64,000 bases of DNA from positions 7,998,001-8,062,000 of the forward strand of contig NZ_JACHJR010000001.1 of NCBI RefSeq assembly GCF_014203705.1, read 5' to 3'. Made by a program: the position numbers and the translations under genes. A model generated the notes under the pieces. That model was not told the DNA's origin. It saw only the letters and a list, made by a program, of their open reading frames with translations, and ran no database searches. Positions within the stretch are counted from its first letter, which is position 1, and every line of letters starts with the position of its first letter. The stretch is from Kitasatospora gansuensis. Lineage in GTDB: Bacteria > Actinomycetota > Actinomycetes > Streptomycetales > Streptomycetaceae. Positions 1 to 9,197 of this stretch are shown piece after piece.

Positions 1-765
1 GGTGACGGGCAGCACGCGGTCGACGACGTCCTGGTGGTAGGACTTGGGCCAGGTGTCCGCCAGGGTGTCCGGGTGGCGGAAGTGCCCGGCGGCCTCGATG
101 AAGTACGGGCTGCCGTCGCCGCCCCCGTACACCGAGGAGGCCGGGTCCGCGCCGATCACCTGGACGCTGCCGCCGCTGGCCTCCTTGAGGTAGCGGCCGG
201 TGCCGCTGATGGTGCCGCCGGTGCCGATGCAGGAGACCAGGTGGGTGACCCGGCCGTCGGTCTGCCGCCAGATCTCGGGGCCGGTGCTCAGGTAGTGCGC
301 CTCGGGGTTGGCGGGATTGTCGTACTGATCGGCCAGCCAGGCGCCCGGTGTCGTGGCGGCGAGGCGGGCCGCCGTGTTCACCGGATGGTCCGGGTGCTCG
401 CGGGGGAGTCCGGCGGGCCGGATCACCACCTCCGCGCCCAGTGCCCGCAGGGTGGCGGTCTTCTCGCCGCTCACCCGGTCGGAGACCACGACGACGGAGC
501 GGTACCCCTGCTCGGCCGCCACCAGGGCCAGCCCGATCCCGGTGTTGCCCGAGGTGGCCTCGACGATCGTCCCGCCGGGGCGCAGCAGCCCGTCGGCCTC
601 CGCCCGCCGCACCATGTGCGCGGCGATCCGGTCCTTCACGCTGCCGCCCACGCTCAGGTACTCGAGCTTGGCGTAGACGGCCGCACCCGCGTCGCCGTCG
701 GGCATCCGCACGCGCACCAGCGGGGTACGGCCGATCAGGTCGAGCACAGACTCGTGAGCATCCAT
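1..765 (-). CDS. PLP-dependent cysteine synthase / cystathionine beta-synthase family protein (3' end outside window)
   Basis: The gene reads off the left edge; 255 codons are present from an ATG at 763-765. The protein opens with the family N-terminus DLIGRTPLVRV. The PLP lysine lies in GGSVKDR (K44), the substrate loop is SGNTG (72-76) and the PLP-phosphate loop is GTGGT (181-185). This is the fold-type II beta-family, cytosolic enzymes that replace the beta substituent of serine or O-acetylserine to make cysteine or cystathionine. Which of the two it makes cannot be told, because the C-terminus (where CBS domains would be) is missing. It is divergent from the secreted peptidase gene at 881. 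Confidence 0.9.
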   Translation of the reverse strand, partial: MDAHESVLDLIGRTPLVRVRMPDGDAGAAVYAKLEYLSVGGSVKDRIAAHMVRRAEADGLLRPGGTIVEATSGNTGIGLALVAAEQGYRSVVVVSDRVSGEKTATLRALGAEVVIRPAGLPREHPDHPVNTAARLAATTPGAWLADQYDNPANPEAHYLSTGPEIWRQTDGRVTHLVSCIGTGGTISGTGRYLKEASGGSVQVIGADPASSVYGGGDGSPYFIEAAGHFRHPDTLADTWPKSYHQDVVDRVLPVT

Positions 766-880
766 GCCGGCAACCTTGCCAGCCGGTGATCGGGACAAAC
801 CCGCCGGCTGCCTGGTGGCGGTGAGGTGACGGGCGGATCACAAGGTGATCAATGTGATGATTTGGTGATAGCCATAGGCG

Positions 881-2458
881 GTGAACGTGAACATCGCCCG
901 GCTCTCCGGCCGTCTCCTCCCCGCTGCCCTGGCGGCCGCCCTGCTCGCCGGGTGCTCCGGCACCACCGCCTCTCCCGAGGCGGCCGCGCCGAGCGTGCCG
1001 TCCGCGAGTCCGAGCCCGACCGCCACGCCCACCGGTGAGGCGGACCCGGCGCTGAAGCCGTTCTACGGTCAGCAACTCGCCTGGGCCGCCTGCCCGGACG
1101 ACCCGAAGACCAAGAAGCAGGACGAGTCCGCCCTCCAGTGCGCCCGCCTGCGCGTCCCGCTGGACTACACCGCCCCGGGCGGCGAGACCGTCGAACTCGC
1201 GCTGGCCCGGCGGCAGAGCGCCAAGGCCGACCAGCGGCTCGGTTCGCTGCTGCTCAACCCGGGCGGCCCCGGCGGCTCCGGCGTCGAGTTCGTCCAGGGC
1301 GCCGCCGAGCTGGGCAAGAACGGGCTGCGCGACCGCTACGACCTGGTCGGCTTCGACCCGCGCGGGGTCGGCGCGAGCACCGCCGTGCACTGCCTGGACG
1401 ACAAGGCCCGGGACGCCTGGGACACCACCGACACCCGCGACGGCAGCCGGGGCACCACCCTGGCCCAAGCCTGCGCGGCCAACTCCGGCAAGCTGCTGGC
1501 CCACGTCGGCACCCGGGACGCCGCCCGCGACCTGGACGTGCTGCGCGGCGCCCTCGGCGACCCGAAGCTCAACTACCTCGGCTTCTCCTACGGCACCTAC
1601 CTTGGCACCCGCTACGCCGAGCAGTTCCCGGCCAAGGTCGGCCGGGTGGTGCTCGACGGCGCCGTGGACCCGACGCTCAGTCAGCTCGACCACTCGGTGC
1701 AGCAGAACATCAGCTTCGAGAAGTCGCTGCGCGCCTTCGCGGCCGACTGCGTGCAGCAGGCGCAGTGCAGCCTCGGCAAGGACCCGGAGAAGGCGGCCGA
1801 GAAGCTGGCCAAGTTCCTGGACGGCCTCAAGGCCGAACCGCTCGACGTGCCCGGCGGCCGGAAGCTGACCGCCTCCGCCGCCTGGACCGGCACCCTGAGC
1901 ATGCTCTACGCCGACAAGTCGGGCTGGGAGTACCTGCGCAACGCGCTCGGCTGGGCGATGGTCCGCGAAAAGGGCGACTACCTGATGGCGCTGGCCGACG
2001 ACTACTACGGCCGGAGCGAGGACGGCGGCCACAACAACATGTTCGACGCCTACACCGCCATCCACTGCGCCGACCCGGGCTCGGGCGCCCCGAGTGACGC
2101 TCAACTGGCGGCCGCCAAGCAGCAGTTGCACGAGCAGGCGCCGCTGATCTCGGCCCGCTACACCGACGAGGACCTGTTCGATCCGGACTGCCGCAGCTGG
2201 CCGTACCGGACCACCGAGCAGCCAGGACCGGTCAAGGCGGCCGGCGCCGCCCCGATCCTGGTGGTCGGCTCCACCGGCGACCCGGCCACCCCCTACGCCT
2301 GGGCCGAGAAGCTGGCCACGGGCCTGGGCAACGCCACCCTGCTGACCCGCGAGGGCGAGGGCCACACCGGCTACGGCAAGAACGAGTGCACCACCGCCGC
2401 AGTGGACGCCTTCCTCAACACCGGCACCCTGCCCGCGCCGGGGACCCGCTGCCAGTAG
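881..2458 (+). CDS. Secreted lipoprotein alpha/beta-hydrolase, Slp/Tap-type tripeptidyl aminopeptidase
   Basis: A 525-aa exported serine hydrolase. The GTG start gives a lipoprotein signal with lipobox LLAGC (Cys25), then a Ser/Thr/Pro-rich linker to about residue 55. The fold carries an oxyanion segment LLLNPGGPGGSG (about 123-134), nucleophile Ser236 in GFSYGTYLG, the acid in GSTGDPATP and the catalytic His in GEGHTGYG near the C-terminus. The arrangement matches the Streptomyces mycelium-associated proteases SlpD/SlpE and tripeptidyl aminopeptidase, which take short peptides from protein N-termini outside the cell. A GTG six bases downstream is an alternative start. It appears monocistronic. 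Confidence 0.9.
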   Translation: MNVNIARLSGRLLPAALAAALLAGCSGTTASPEAAAPSVPSASPSPTATPTGEADPALKPFYGQQLAWAACPDDPKTKKQDESALQCARLRVPLDYTAPGGETVELALARRQSAKADQRLGSLLLNPGGPGGSGVEFVQGAAELGKNGLRDRYDLVGFDPRGVGASTAVHCLDDKARDAWDTTDTRDGSRGTTLAQACAANSGKLLAHVGTRDAARDLDVLRGALGDPKLNYLGFSYGTYLGTRYAEQFPAKVGRVVLDGAVDPTLSQLDHSVQQNISFEKSLRAFAADCVQQAQCSLGKDPEKAAEKLAKFLDGLKAEPLDVPGGRKLTASAAWTGTLSMLYADKSGWEYLRNALGWAMVREKGDYLMALADDYYGRSEDGGHNNMFDAYTAIHCADPGSGAPSDAQLAAAKQQLHEQAPLISARYTDEDLFDPDCRSWPYRTTEQPGPVKAAGAAPILVVGSTGDPATPYAWAEKLATGLGNATLLTREGEGHTGYGKNECTTAAVDAFLNTGTLPAPGTRCQ

Positions 2459-2540
2459 CCGACGGAGCGGCGCCCGCCCGGCGCGCTGCGCGGAGAAGTC
2501 GATGGTTTCTCGGGCGTCGGCCCGGCGATACTGGTCCGCT

Positions 2541-3488
2541 ATGACAGGTGACGAGTACTCGACCGGTCCGGCGCTGCGCCGGGTGCTGGCCCGGGCAGGC
2601 GGACCGGAACTGCTGGAGCTGCTGGCCAGGGGGCTGACCGGGGCGGATCTGACCACGCTGCTGCTGGAGGTTTTTCGGCGCCGCGCCGATCGGCTCACCC
2701 CGGCCGAGGTGATGCGGCGCTATCGCACCGACCGGTTCGTTGCCCCGGCCCCGACGGGCTTCGCCCAGCTGCGACGAGCCGAGGACCTCCTGCTCTCGGC
2801 GCTGCCCGACGACTTCCAGATGCTCACGCTGGCCCCGCTCGTCCCGCTGGCGGCGCACACGGCGGTCGCGACGGTCGACCCGCGCAAGGTCGTCGCCACC
2901 ATCCGTGGCAGCGAGGTCGCAGCCGACCCGACCAACGCCCTGGCCCTGGAAGCAGCCGAGCGCAGATCCCAGGCGCTGGCCGCCGATCCCCGTTCGGCCG
3001 TGCCGGTCCGGCTGGCTGCCAGTCAACGCGTCGTGCGTGCCCAGCACTTCGGCGCGCCCGGCATGCTCGCCCACTTCCAACTGTTCGCCCTGGTGACCGC
3101 CGGCCGGGACACCGGCAGCCGGACCTTCGAGCAGCAGCACCTGGCCGAGCACCTGCGGTTCGCCGTCCGGGCGATGGCACGCGCCGGGGTGGGCCGGACC
3201 GAGATCCGCCTCACCTGCCTCGACGAGTCCGCCGCTCCGATCCTGGCGCGCACGCGGACCGAGCTGGCCGGAACGCCGGGCATCGACATCATCGACGATC
3301 CCGACCGGGTGACCGGGCGCGGCTACTACACCGACCTGTGCTTCAAGATCTACGCCACGCTCCACGGCCAACGACTGGAGATCGCGGACGGCGGCTTCGT
3401 CGACTGGACCCAGCACCTCACCGGGAACCGCAAGGAACGCCTCCTGATCAGCGGCTTCGGTGTCGACCGACTCGCCACAGCGCTGTGA
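2541..3488 (+). CDS. Conserved hypothetical protein, possibly class II aminoacyl-tRNA-synthetase-like (HisRS/HisZ-type) fold
   Basis: 315 aa from the ATG at 2541; an in-frame ATG at 2502 would add 13 unlikely residues. No signal peptide or membrane segment. I do not recognise the family with certainty. The last 70 residues resemble the C-terminal part of a HisRS/HisZ catalytic domain: a YYTDLCFKIYA strand, then a Gly-containing segment (ADGGFVDW), then ISGFGVDRLATAL, close to the class II motif-3 pattern of a glycine run followed by a hydrophobic-Glu/Asp-Arg-Leu helix. The middle (FQLFALVTAG, then EHLRFAVRAMARAG) would suit the same fold. If right, it would be a paralogue without an anticodon-binding domain. 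It converges with the tetR gene at 3526. Confidence 0.7.
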   Translation: MTGDEYSTGPALRRVLARAGGPELLELLARGLTGADLTTLLLEVFRRRADRLTPAEVMRRYRTDRFVAPAPTGFAQLRRAEDLLLSALPDDFQMLTLAPLVPLAAHTAVATVDPRKVVATIRGSEVAADPTNALALEAAERRSQALAADPRSAVPVRLAASQRVVRAQHFGAPGMLAHFQLFALVTAGRDTGSRTFEQQHLAEHLRFAVRAMARAGVGRTEIRLTCLDESAAPILARTRTELAGTPGIDIIDDPDRVTGRGYYTDLCFKIYATLHGQRLEIADGGFVDWTQHLTGNRKERLLISGFGVDRLATAL

Positions 3489-3525
3489 CGCGGCGTCAGG
3501 GGGGTACAGCGCAGTCAGGCCACCG

Positions 3526-4113
3526 TCAGATGGCCCGCCGTGGGCGGAGGCCGTCCAGGAGGACGGTGAGGTAGGCGTCGGCGAGTTCGGGGGACGGGGG
3601 CTGGGTTCGGGCGATCGCGTAGGCGGTGCGGCCGATCAGGGTGGTGGTGAGGGTGGGGTCGAGGTCGGTGCGGAGGGTGCCGTTGTGCTGGGCGCCGGTG
3701 ATCATCTCCTGGACGGCCTGGACCAGTTGGGCGCGTAGGGCGGTGGTGGCGGGCAGGGTGAGGCCGTCGAGTTGGTCGTTGATGGCGTGGTGTGCGGACT
3801 GAAAGGTGATCAGTTCGGCGAGGAAGGTGCGCAGGGCCTGGTCGGGGGTGGTCTCCGCGAGCAGCTGTCCGGCGCGGTGGACCACCGGTTCGAGCAGGCC
3901 GGACACGGCGGTGTCCAGCAGGGCGTCCTTGCCGCCGAAGGCGCGGACCACGGTGGCCGCTCCGAGTCCGGCGCGCTTGGCGATGGCCTCGACGGTCAGG
4001 GGGGTGCCCGGTTCGGCCAGCAGTGCGGTGGCTGCCTGGAGGGCGAGTTGACGGTTGCGTACGGCGTCGGCTCGGCGTCCGCCTCCGGGTCCGGGTCCGG
4101 TGGGCATTGACAT
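3526..4113 (-). CDS. TetR/AcrR family transcriptional repressor
   Basis: 195 aa from the ATG at 4111-4113 (a second ATG at 4105-4107); a purine-rich GGAAGGG lies upstream on the coding strand. The N-terminal helix-turn-helix is clear: LTVEAIAKRAGLGAATVVRAF (about 38-58), followed by GGKDALLDTAV. The C-terminal domain is diverged, as expected of a ligand-binding domain. It is divergent from the FAD monooxygenase at 4181 with a 22-bp palindrome between them. The likely role is autorepression plus repression of the monooxygenase, relieved by its substrate; the ligand is unknown. Confidence 0.88.
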   Translation of the reverse strand: MSMPTGPGPGGGRRADAVRNRQLALQAATALLAEPGTPLTVEAIAKRAGLGAATVVRAFGGKDALLDTAVSGLLEPVVHRAGQLLAETTPDQALRTFLAELITFQSAHHAINDQLDGLTLPATTALRAQLVQAVQEMITGAQHNGTLRTDLDPTLTTTLIGRTAYAIARTQPPSPELADAYLTVLLDGLRPRRAI

Positions 4114-4138
4114 CTGGAACGGCCCTTCCACATACTCC

Positions 4139-4160
4139 AACTGGAACGTGCGTTTCAGTT
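4139..4160. promoter_or_regulatory. Palindromic operator between tetR and FAD monooxygenase
   Basis: Arms AACTGGAACG and CGTTTCAGTT are separated by TG and match at 9 of 10 positions. The site lies between the divergent starts at 4113 and 4181, where a TetR dimer would block both promoters. A shorter TGGAA/TTCCA inverted repeat follows on the tetR side at 4114-4129. Confidence 0.7.
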
Positions 4161-4180
4161 ATCGTAGCGCGAGGGGGCCC

Positions 4181-5350
4181 ATGAACGAGCGGATTCTGAT
4201 CTCCGGGGCGAGCGTGGCCGGGCTGACGCTGGCGTACTGGCTGGCCCGGTACGGCTTCCGGCCCACGGTGGTCGAGCGGGCGCCGGGCATGCGGGCAGGT
4301 GGCAACGGCGTGGACGTGAGCGGCCTGGCCGTGGACGTGGTCGAGCGGATGGGGATCATGCCGTCGGTCAGGGCGGCGGCCACCGATGTGCGGGGGATGA
4401 AGTTCGTCGACGCCGACGACCGCACCCGCGCGCGGATCGCCCTCCAGGGTGCGAGCTCGGTCGAGCTCATGCGCGGCGACCTGGTGGCACTGCTGTACGA
4501 CAGCGCCCGCGACGGTGTCGAGTACCTCTTCGGAGACTCCGTCAGCAGGCTGGAGCAGGACGAGGACGGAGTGACCGTCACCTTCGAGCGGGCCGGCGCC
4601 CGCCGCTTCGACCTGGTCGTCGGTGCCGACGGCCTGCACTCCACCACCCGCCGCCTGGCCTTCGGCCCCGAGGCGCGCCATCTCCACCACGGGGGCCACT
4701 ACTTCGCGTTCGCCGATGCCGACGCGGGGCTCGGCGAGGACCGCTGGGTGACGATGTTCAACCAGCCGGGCCGGATGGCCGGGATCTACCGCTCCGGCCG
4801 GCACACCCAGGCCAAGGCGTACTTCATCTTCCGTTCGGGCCCGCTGGCCTACGACCACCGCGACACTGCCCAGCAGAAGGAGCTGGTGCGCCGGGCCTTC
4901 GCGGACGGATCGCCGTGGCGGATAGGGGAGTTGCTGGCCGGAGCGCTGGCGGACCCGGAGTTCTACTTCGACGCGCTGGCCCAGGTCCGGATGGACTCCT
5001 GGTCAACCGGCCGGGTGGCGTTGGTCGGTGACGCCGCGTGGTGTGCCTCCCCGGCGTCCGGGGCGGGGGCCGAACTGGCCCTGGTCGGCGCCTACCGGCT
5101 GGCCGGGGAGCTGGCGGCGGCCGGCGGCGACCACCGCCTCGCGTTCTCCCGGTACCACGCCGGGCACCGGGGCTTGGTGCGGGCGAAGCAGCAGATCGGC
5201 TTCAACGTCCGTCTGATGGTGCCGAGGACCACGTTCGGCAGGCGGGTCCGTGACACCGTCGCCCGGCTGCCGCTGTTCCCGGCCCTCGGTGCAGTTGAGC
5301 GCCTCCTGCAAACCGGGAACCGTCGGACGCTGCCCGATTACCAGGTCTGA
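4181..5350 (+). CDS. FAD-dependent aromatic-type monooxygenase (PHBH/TetX-like)
   Basis: 389 aa from the ATG at 4181, with GAGGGGG a few bases upstream. Three flavoprotein hydroxylase signatures appear in order: the N-terminal Rossmann motif ILISGASVAGLTLAYWLA with acidic ribose binder VVER (about 29-32), the DG motif VVGADGLHSTTRR (about 148-160), and the GD motif VALVGDAAWCASPASGAG (about 277-294). Such single-component enzymes use NAD(P)H and O2 to hydroxylate aromatic or polyketide substrates; some inactivate antibiotics. Control is probably by the divergent TetR. The substrate cannot be inferred. Confidence 0.9.
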   Translation: MNERILISGASVAGLTLAYWLARYGFRPTVVERAPGMRAGGNGVDVSGLAVDVVERMGIMPSVRAAATDVRGMKFVDADDRTRARIALQGASSVELMRGDLVALLYDSARDGVEYLFGDSVSRLEQDEDGVTVTFERAGARRFDLVVGADGLHSTTRRLAFGPEARHLHHGGHYFAFADADAGLGEDRWVTMFNQPGRMAGIYRSGRHTQAKAYFIFRSGPLAYDHRDTAQQKELVRRAFADGSPWRIGELLAGALADPEFYFDALAQVRMDSWSTGRVALVGDAAWCASPASGAGAELALVGAYRLAGELAAAGGDHRLAFSRYHAGHRGLVRAKQQIGFNVRLMVPRTTFGRRVRDTVARLPLFPALGAVERLLQTGNRRTLPDYQV

Positions 5351-5362
5351 ACGAGCGTGGCC

Positions 5363-5394
5363 GGGGCCGCGCGCCCGGGTGGGTGCGCGGCCCC
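5363..5394. terminator. Bidirectional hairpin between convergent genes
   Basis: A perfect 10-bp stem (GGGGCCGCGC paired with GCGCGGCCCC) encloses a 12-nt loop in the 53-bp gap between the stop of the monooxygenase and the stop of the subtilase. There is no T-run, as is common in Streptomyces terminators. Confidence 0.75.
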
Positions 5395-5403
5395 GACGGT
5401 GGG

Positions 5404-8400
5404 TCAGGCGGTGAGGTCGGGGCGCTGGGTGACCCGGATCGCGTTGAGCAGGGTCTTGCCGTCGGAGGCGACGAAGCGGACGTCGAGGCGGCCGTCCGTC
5501 ACGGTGACGGTGAAGGTCTGGGTGAGGGCCTTGCGGATGCCCGCCTTGAGGGCGATGTCGAGGTCGGGGATCACCTCCTTGTCCTCGATCAGGACGTCGA
5601 AGACCCGGGTGTCGGGCGACCTGCGGTCGAGTTCGGCGAAGTCCAGCTCGACCGTGTAGACGCCGTTGGGCACCCGGTCGAAGGCGTAGCCGTACATGCC
5701 CTCGCGGGCGGTCTGGAAGCGCTTCGGGTCGGTGGTGCCGGTGATGGTCTCCCGGGTGTCCTTGGCCGAGGAGCGGCCCTGGTAGCCGTAGCCGCCGGTG
5801 GCGTACTCGCGGTCCCGGGTCCAGCTGTCGCCGAGCGAGTCGGTGAAGGTACCGGTGGCGCCGGCGTCCAGGGCGACCTGGTAGCCGGGGACCACCACCG
5901 TGACGGGGACGGTGAGTTGGGGTGCCCGGCCGCTCGCGGAGCGGATCAGCAGCTGGGCGGTGAGGACGGTGCCGGGCGCGCTGCCGACGGTGTCGAGAGA
6001 GAGTTTGACCGTCTGCCGCGCGCCGGTGCCGAGGTCGCCGCCCGCCGGTTCGACCTTCAGCCAGGCGGCGTCGACCGCCTCGGTGACGGTGTAGGCGGTC
6101 GGGGCACCGGAGTTGGCGAGCTCGAAGGTGCGGGTACGGGTCTGCCCGGCGGGGACGACGGCGGTCAGGGTGGGCACGGAGGTGGTGACCCGGCCGGTGG
6201 CGAGCGCCGTGACGGGCCGTTGGACCGCGCCCGCCGTGACGGTGACCGGGCCGGTGGCGGTGGTGTAGTCGGCCGCGCCGGTCTCCAACCGGTAGTCACC
6301 GGCGGCGGGTTGCAGCAGGTAGCCGCCGTCCTCGCCGCTGGTGGCGGTACCGGCTGTCGCTCCGGTGCCGGTCAGCAGCTTGACGGCGGCGCCGGCGAGG
6401 GGCTTCCCGTCGTTGGCGTCGGTCACGGTGCCGCGCACCAGGCCGGTCCTGACGGGCCGGAAGGTGACGGCCAGTCCGTTGCTCAGCACGGCGGTGTTCA
6501 GCGAGTACTGGAGGGCGTCGGTGCCGGTGGCGTTCTCCAAGCCGATGGTGGCACCCGATCCGGCGGCCAGGCCGGCGGGGGCGGTGTCCTTGTAGCGGTA
6601 GGTGAAGCTGCCGTCCTCACCGATCGTCACCGAGAAGGAGAGCCGCTGGGTGCGGTCGGAGTAGAACGCGACGTTGCGCCACTCGACCACGAAGGCCCGG
6701 TTCGGGGCGGCGCCAGTGGAGGCGGTGTAGACACCGGAGTTGGCGTCCAGGTAGAGGTCGTCCCAGAGCGGGTAGAGCGCGCCGTTCGGCAGACCGGGGG
6801 AGGGGATGGCGCCGTTGCTGTAGACAGTGGAGGCGGCCGGGAAGGACAGCACGCCGTCGGTGCTGACGTACCCGACGGTGTGCACGCCACCGTACAGCGG
6901 GACGGCGAACGGCAGCCGGACCTGCTCGGCGGCGGTGTCACCGGTGAGGGCCAGCTTGGTGCTGCCGCCGACCCACTCGCCGGTGCCGGCCGCGCAGCTG
7001 TAGCCGAACGTGTCGGTGCGCACCGGCAGTTCGATGTCGGCGGTGGTGTCACCGGTGAGCGACAGGTGCCGCAGGGCCTGGTCGGCGCAGCGGTACGGGG
7101 AGCTCGCGGTCACGTCGTACTCGCCGAGCGGCAGCGTGAACCGGTACTGGCCGACCGCGTCGGTGGTAGCACTGACCGGGGTGCCGGCGACGGTGACCAC
7201 GGAGCCGGCCGCGGGGGTGCCGCCGCTGCGGACGGTGCCGGTGACGGTGGCGGAGGGAGCCTGCTCGACCGCGAAGTCCTGGCTGACGGTCTGGTCGGCG
7301 ACCACGGTCACGGCCGAAGTCGCGGGCTGGTAACCGTACTTGGTGACCGTGACGGTGTAGCTGCCCTCGGCCAGGTTGGCCAGGCTGTACGAGCCGTCGG
7401 CGGCGGTGACGGCGGTGCGGTCGATCGCGCCGTCGGCGAGCACGGTGGCACCGGCCAGACCGGTGCCGCCCGAGGTGACCCGGCCGGTCAGGGTGCCGAC
7501 CGGGCCGTGCGAGGCGGCGGAGACGGCCGCGTAGGCGTCGAGCTTGCCCTCGCCGAAGATGTTGTTCTTCTCGGCGGTGCCGCCGCAGGCGGTGGCGTCG
7601 GTGTTGACGGCGGTGCGGTCGAGCAGCGCCCGGGTCTCGGCCACGTTGCCGCGCAGGGACGGTGAGTAGGCCCAGATCAGGGCCACCGTGGCGGCGGTGT
7701 GCGGGGAGGCCATCGAGGTGCCGCTGAACGCGGCGTAGCCGGCGCCGGGCACGCTGGAGCGGACGTTCTCGCCGGGTGCGGCAAGGTCGGGCTTGACCCG
7801 CCCGCTCTCACCGGGACCGCGGGAGGAGAAACTGGAGATGGCGCCGGCGCTGTTGAAGGAGCCGGAGGAGTAGCCGTTGGTGTAACCGCCCGGGTAGCCG
7901 TTGGTGTTGCAGCCGGGGCCGCTGTTGCCGTTGGAGAAGGCGGGGAAGATGCCCGCGTCCACCCACGCCTGCACAGTCAGCCGGTACCAGTCGTCGTAGA
8001 GCGTGCCGCCCCAGGAGTTGTTCACCACGTCGGGGGCGAGGTCGGGCCGTGGGTTGTTGCCGCTGCGGTCGGTGGGGGCGATCACCCACTGGCCGGCGGC
8101 GAGCAGCGAGGCGTCGGAGCAGCTGTTGGTCTCGCAGCCCTTGGCTGCGATCCAGCGGGCGCCGGGGGCGACGCCGATCCGGTCGGCGCCGGCCGAGCCG
8201 ACCATGGTGCCCATGGTGTGGGTGCCGTGGTCGTTGTTGTCGCAGGGCGCGGCGGCGGGGCAGACGTTCGCCGGGTCGAACCAGTTGTAGTCGTGGCTGT
8301 AGACCCCGTCCGAACTGCGGCCCCGGTACTGGGCGTTGACCGCCGGATGGGTGTAGTCCACACCGGAGTCGATGTTGGCGACGACGATGCCCTCGCCGCG

Positions 8401-8952
8401 GTCTCCCAGCTCGTCCCAGACCCGTGGGGCACCGATCCGGTCGATGTTCCACTCGACCGCGTCCTGAGCCTTGGGCTCGGCGGTGCCGGGGACGATCTCG
8501 TCCAGCTTGACGGTCTGCTCGGCGCGGATCGAGGCCACCTCGGGCTGTTCGGCGATCCGGTCCAGCAGTTTGCGGTCGCCGGTGACCCGGATGGCGTTGA
8601 CGATCCAGTACGACCGGTAGTCGGCCCGGACGGCGTCGAGCAGACCGCGCAGGTTCGCCTGGGTGGCGTCCGCGTGGGCGGTCTTGGACCGGAACAGTGC
8701 CTCGGCCTTGGCGGCCTTGGTGGTGGCGCGCTGCGCATCGACCGTGACGGCCTGGGAGTTGAGCTGGACCCAGTACACCGCCTTGTCGTCGTCGGCGAGT
8801 TGCTCCAGCACCTTCGCCTCGATCTTGGCGGTGGGCGCGGGCGGGGTGACCGGTGCGGCGAAGGCCGGTGCGGCGAGGGTGACCGTCGGGAGGGCGAGGG
8901 CGGCGAGCAGGCCGGTCAGGGCCGTTCGCCAGCGGCGGGTCGGTTGTGCCAC
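5404..8952 (-). CDS. Secreted subtilisin-like (S8) serine protease with carboxypeptidase-regulatory-like and malectin-like domains
   Basis: 1182 aa. A Sec signal peptide ends at about AFA-AP (residue 33), followed by an inhibitor-I9-like propeptide (to about 150). The S8 domain has Asp195 in NIDSGVDYTHP, His242 in NDHGTHTMGT, oxyanion Asn in NNSWGG and Ser413 in FSGTSMASPH. Downstream are two or three CarboxypepD_reg-like beta-sandwiches (about 490-640 and 850-930), a conserved all-beta segment and a C-terminal malectin-like domain (about 1050-1180) starting DAGATGTFTDSLGD. It probably degrades extracellular protein, with accessory domains that may hold it to wall or glycan. It is transcribed alone, away from the inverted repeat at 9110. 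Confidence 0.93.
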   Translation of the reverse strand: MAQPTRRWRTALTGLLAALALPTVTLAAPAFAAPVTPPAPTAKIEAKVLEQLADDDKAVYWVQLNSQAVTVDAQRATTKAAKAEALFRSKTAHADATQANLRGLLDAVRADYRSYWIVNAIRVTGDRKLLDRIAEQPEVASIRAEQTVKLDEIVPGTAEPKAQDAVEWNIDRIGAPRVWDELGDRGEGIVVANIDSGVDYTHPAVNAQYRGRSSDGVYSHDYNWFDPANVCPAAAPCDNNDHGTHTMGTMVGSAGADRIGVAPGARWIAAKGCETNSCSDASLLAAGQWVIAPTDRSGNNPRPDLAPDVVNNSWGGTLYDDWYRLTVQAWVDAGIFPAFSNGNSGPGCNTNGYPGGYTNGYSSGSFNSAGAISSFSSRGPGESGRVKPDLAAPGENVRSSVPGAGYAAFSGTSMASPHTAATVALIWAYSPSLRGNVAETRALLDRTAVNTDATACGGTAEKNNIFGEGKLDAYAAVSAASHGPVGTLTGRVTSGGTGLAGATVLADGAIDRTAVTAADGSYSLANLAEGSYTVTVTKYGYQPATSAVTVVADQTVSQDFAVEQAPSATVTGTVRSGGTPAAGSVVTVAGTPVSATTDAVGQYRFTLPLGEYDVTASSPYRCADQALRHLSLTGDTTADIELPVRTDTFGYSCAAGTGEWVGGSTKLALTGDTAAEQVRLPFAVPLYGGVHTVGYVSTDGVLSFPAASTVYSNGAIPSPGLPNGALYPLWDDLYLDANSGVYTASTGAAPNRAFVVEWRNVAFYSDRTQRLSFSVTIGEDGSFTYRYKDTAPAGLAAGSGATIGLENATGTDALQYSLNTAVLSNGLAVTFRPVRTGLVRGTVTDANDGKPLAGAAVKLLTGTGATAGTATSGEDGGYLLQPAAGDYRLETGAADYTTATGPVTVTAGAVQRPVTALATGRVTTSVPTLTAVVPAGQTRTRTFELANSGAPTAYTVTEAVDAAWLKVEPAGGDLGTGARQTVKLSLDTVGSAPGTVLTAQLLIRSASGRAPQLTVPVTVVVPGYQVALDAGATGTFTDSLGDSWTRDREYATGGYGYQGRSSAKDTRETITGTTDPKRFQTAREGMYGYAFDRVPNGVYTVELDFAELDRRSPDTRVFDVLIEDKEVIPDLDIALKAGIRKALTQTFTVTVTDGRLDVRFVASDGKTLLNAIRVTQRPDLTA

Positions 8953-9109
8953 GGATTCTCCTTCACGCGGTGGCGACGGCAGGGAGCCGTCGCGCGGACG
9001 GGTGAGAACAGTGGTGCGGTCGCCATCCCTGCCCGGACGGAAGCGGGCGGGAAACCGGATTCTGGTGGCAGGAACATGCCATGGCTGTCAAGTGACGCTG
9101 CTGATATTG

Positions 9110-9130
9110 TTTCTGACGTATGGTCAGAAA
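9110..9130. promoter_or_regulatory. Inverted repeat between subtilase and DinB gene
   Basis: Perfect arms TTTCTGAC and GTCAGAAA are separated by GTATG; flanking GATA/TATC extends the symmetry imperfectly. It lies in the 245-bp gap between the divergent subtilase (start 8952) and DinB-like gene (start about 9198). It looks like a dimeric repressor site, but no regulator gene is adjacent. Confidence 0.5.
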
Positions 9131-9197
9131 GTATCGGGGCATGTGCGGGGCCCACCGCCGGGAAACCCACTGGCGAGCCCGGGCCCGGCGGACGAAC

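Noticed and set aside
5383..7665. 760-codon open frame on the plus strand
   Set aside because: It is antisense to the subtilase gene, and its Gly/Val/Asp-heavy composition is what GC-rich DNA gives on the opposite strand. No family match.
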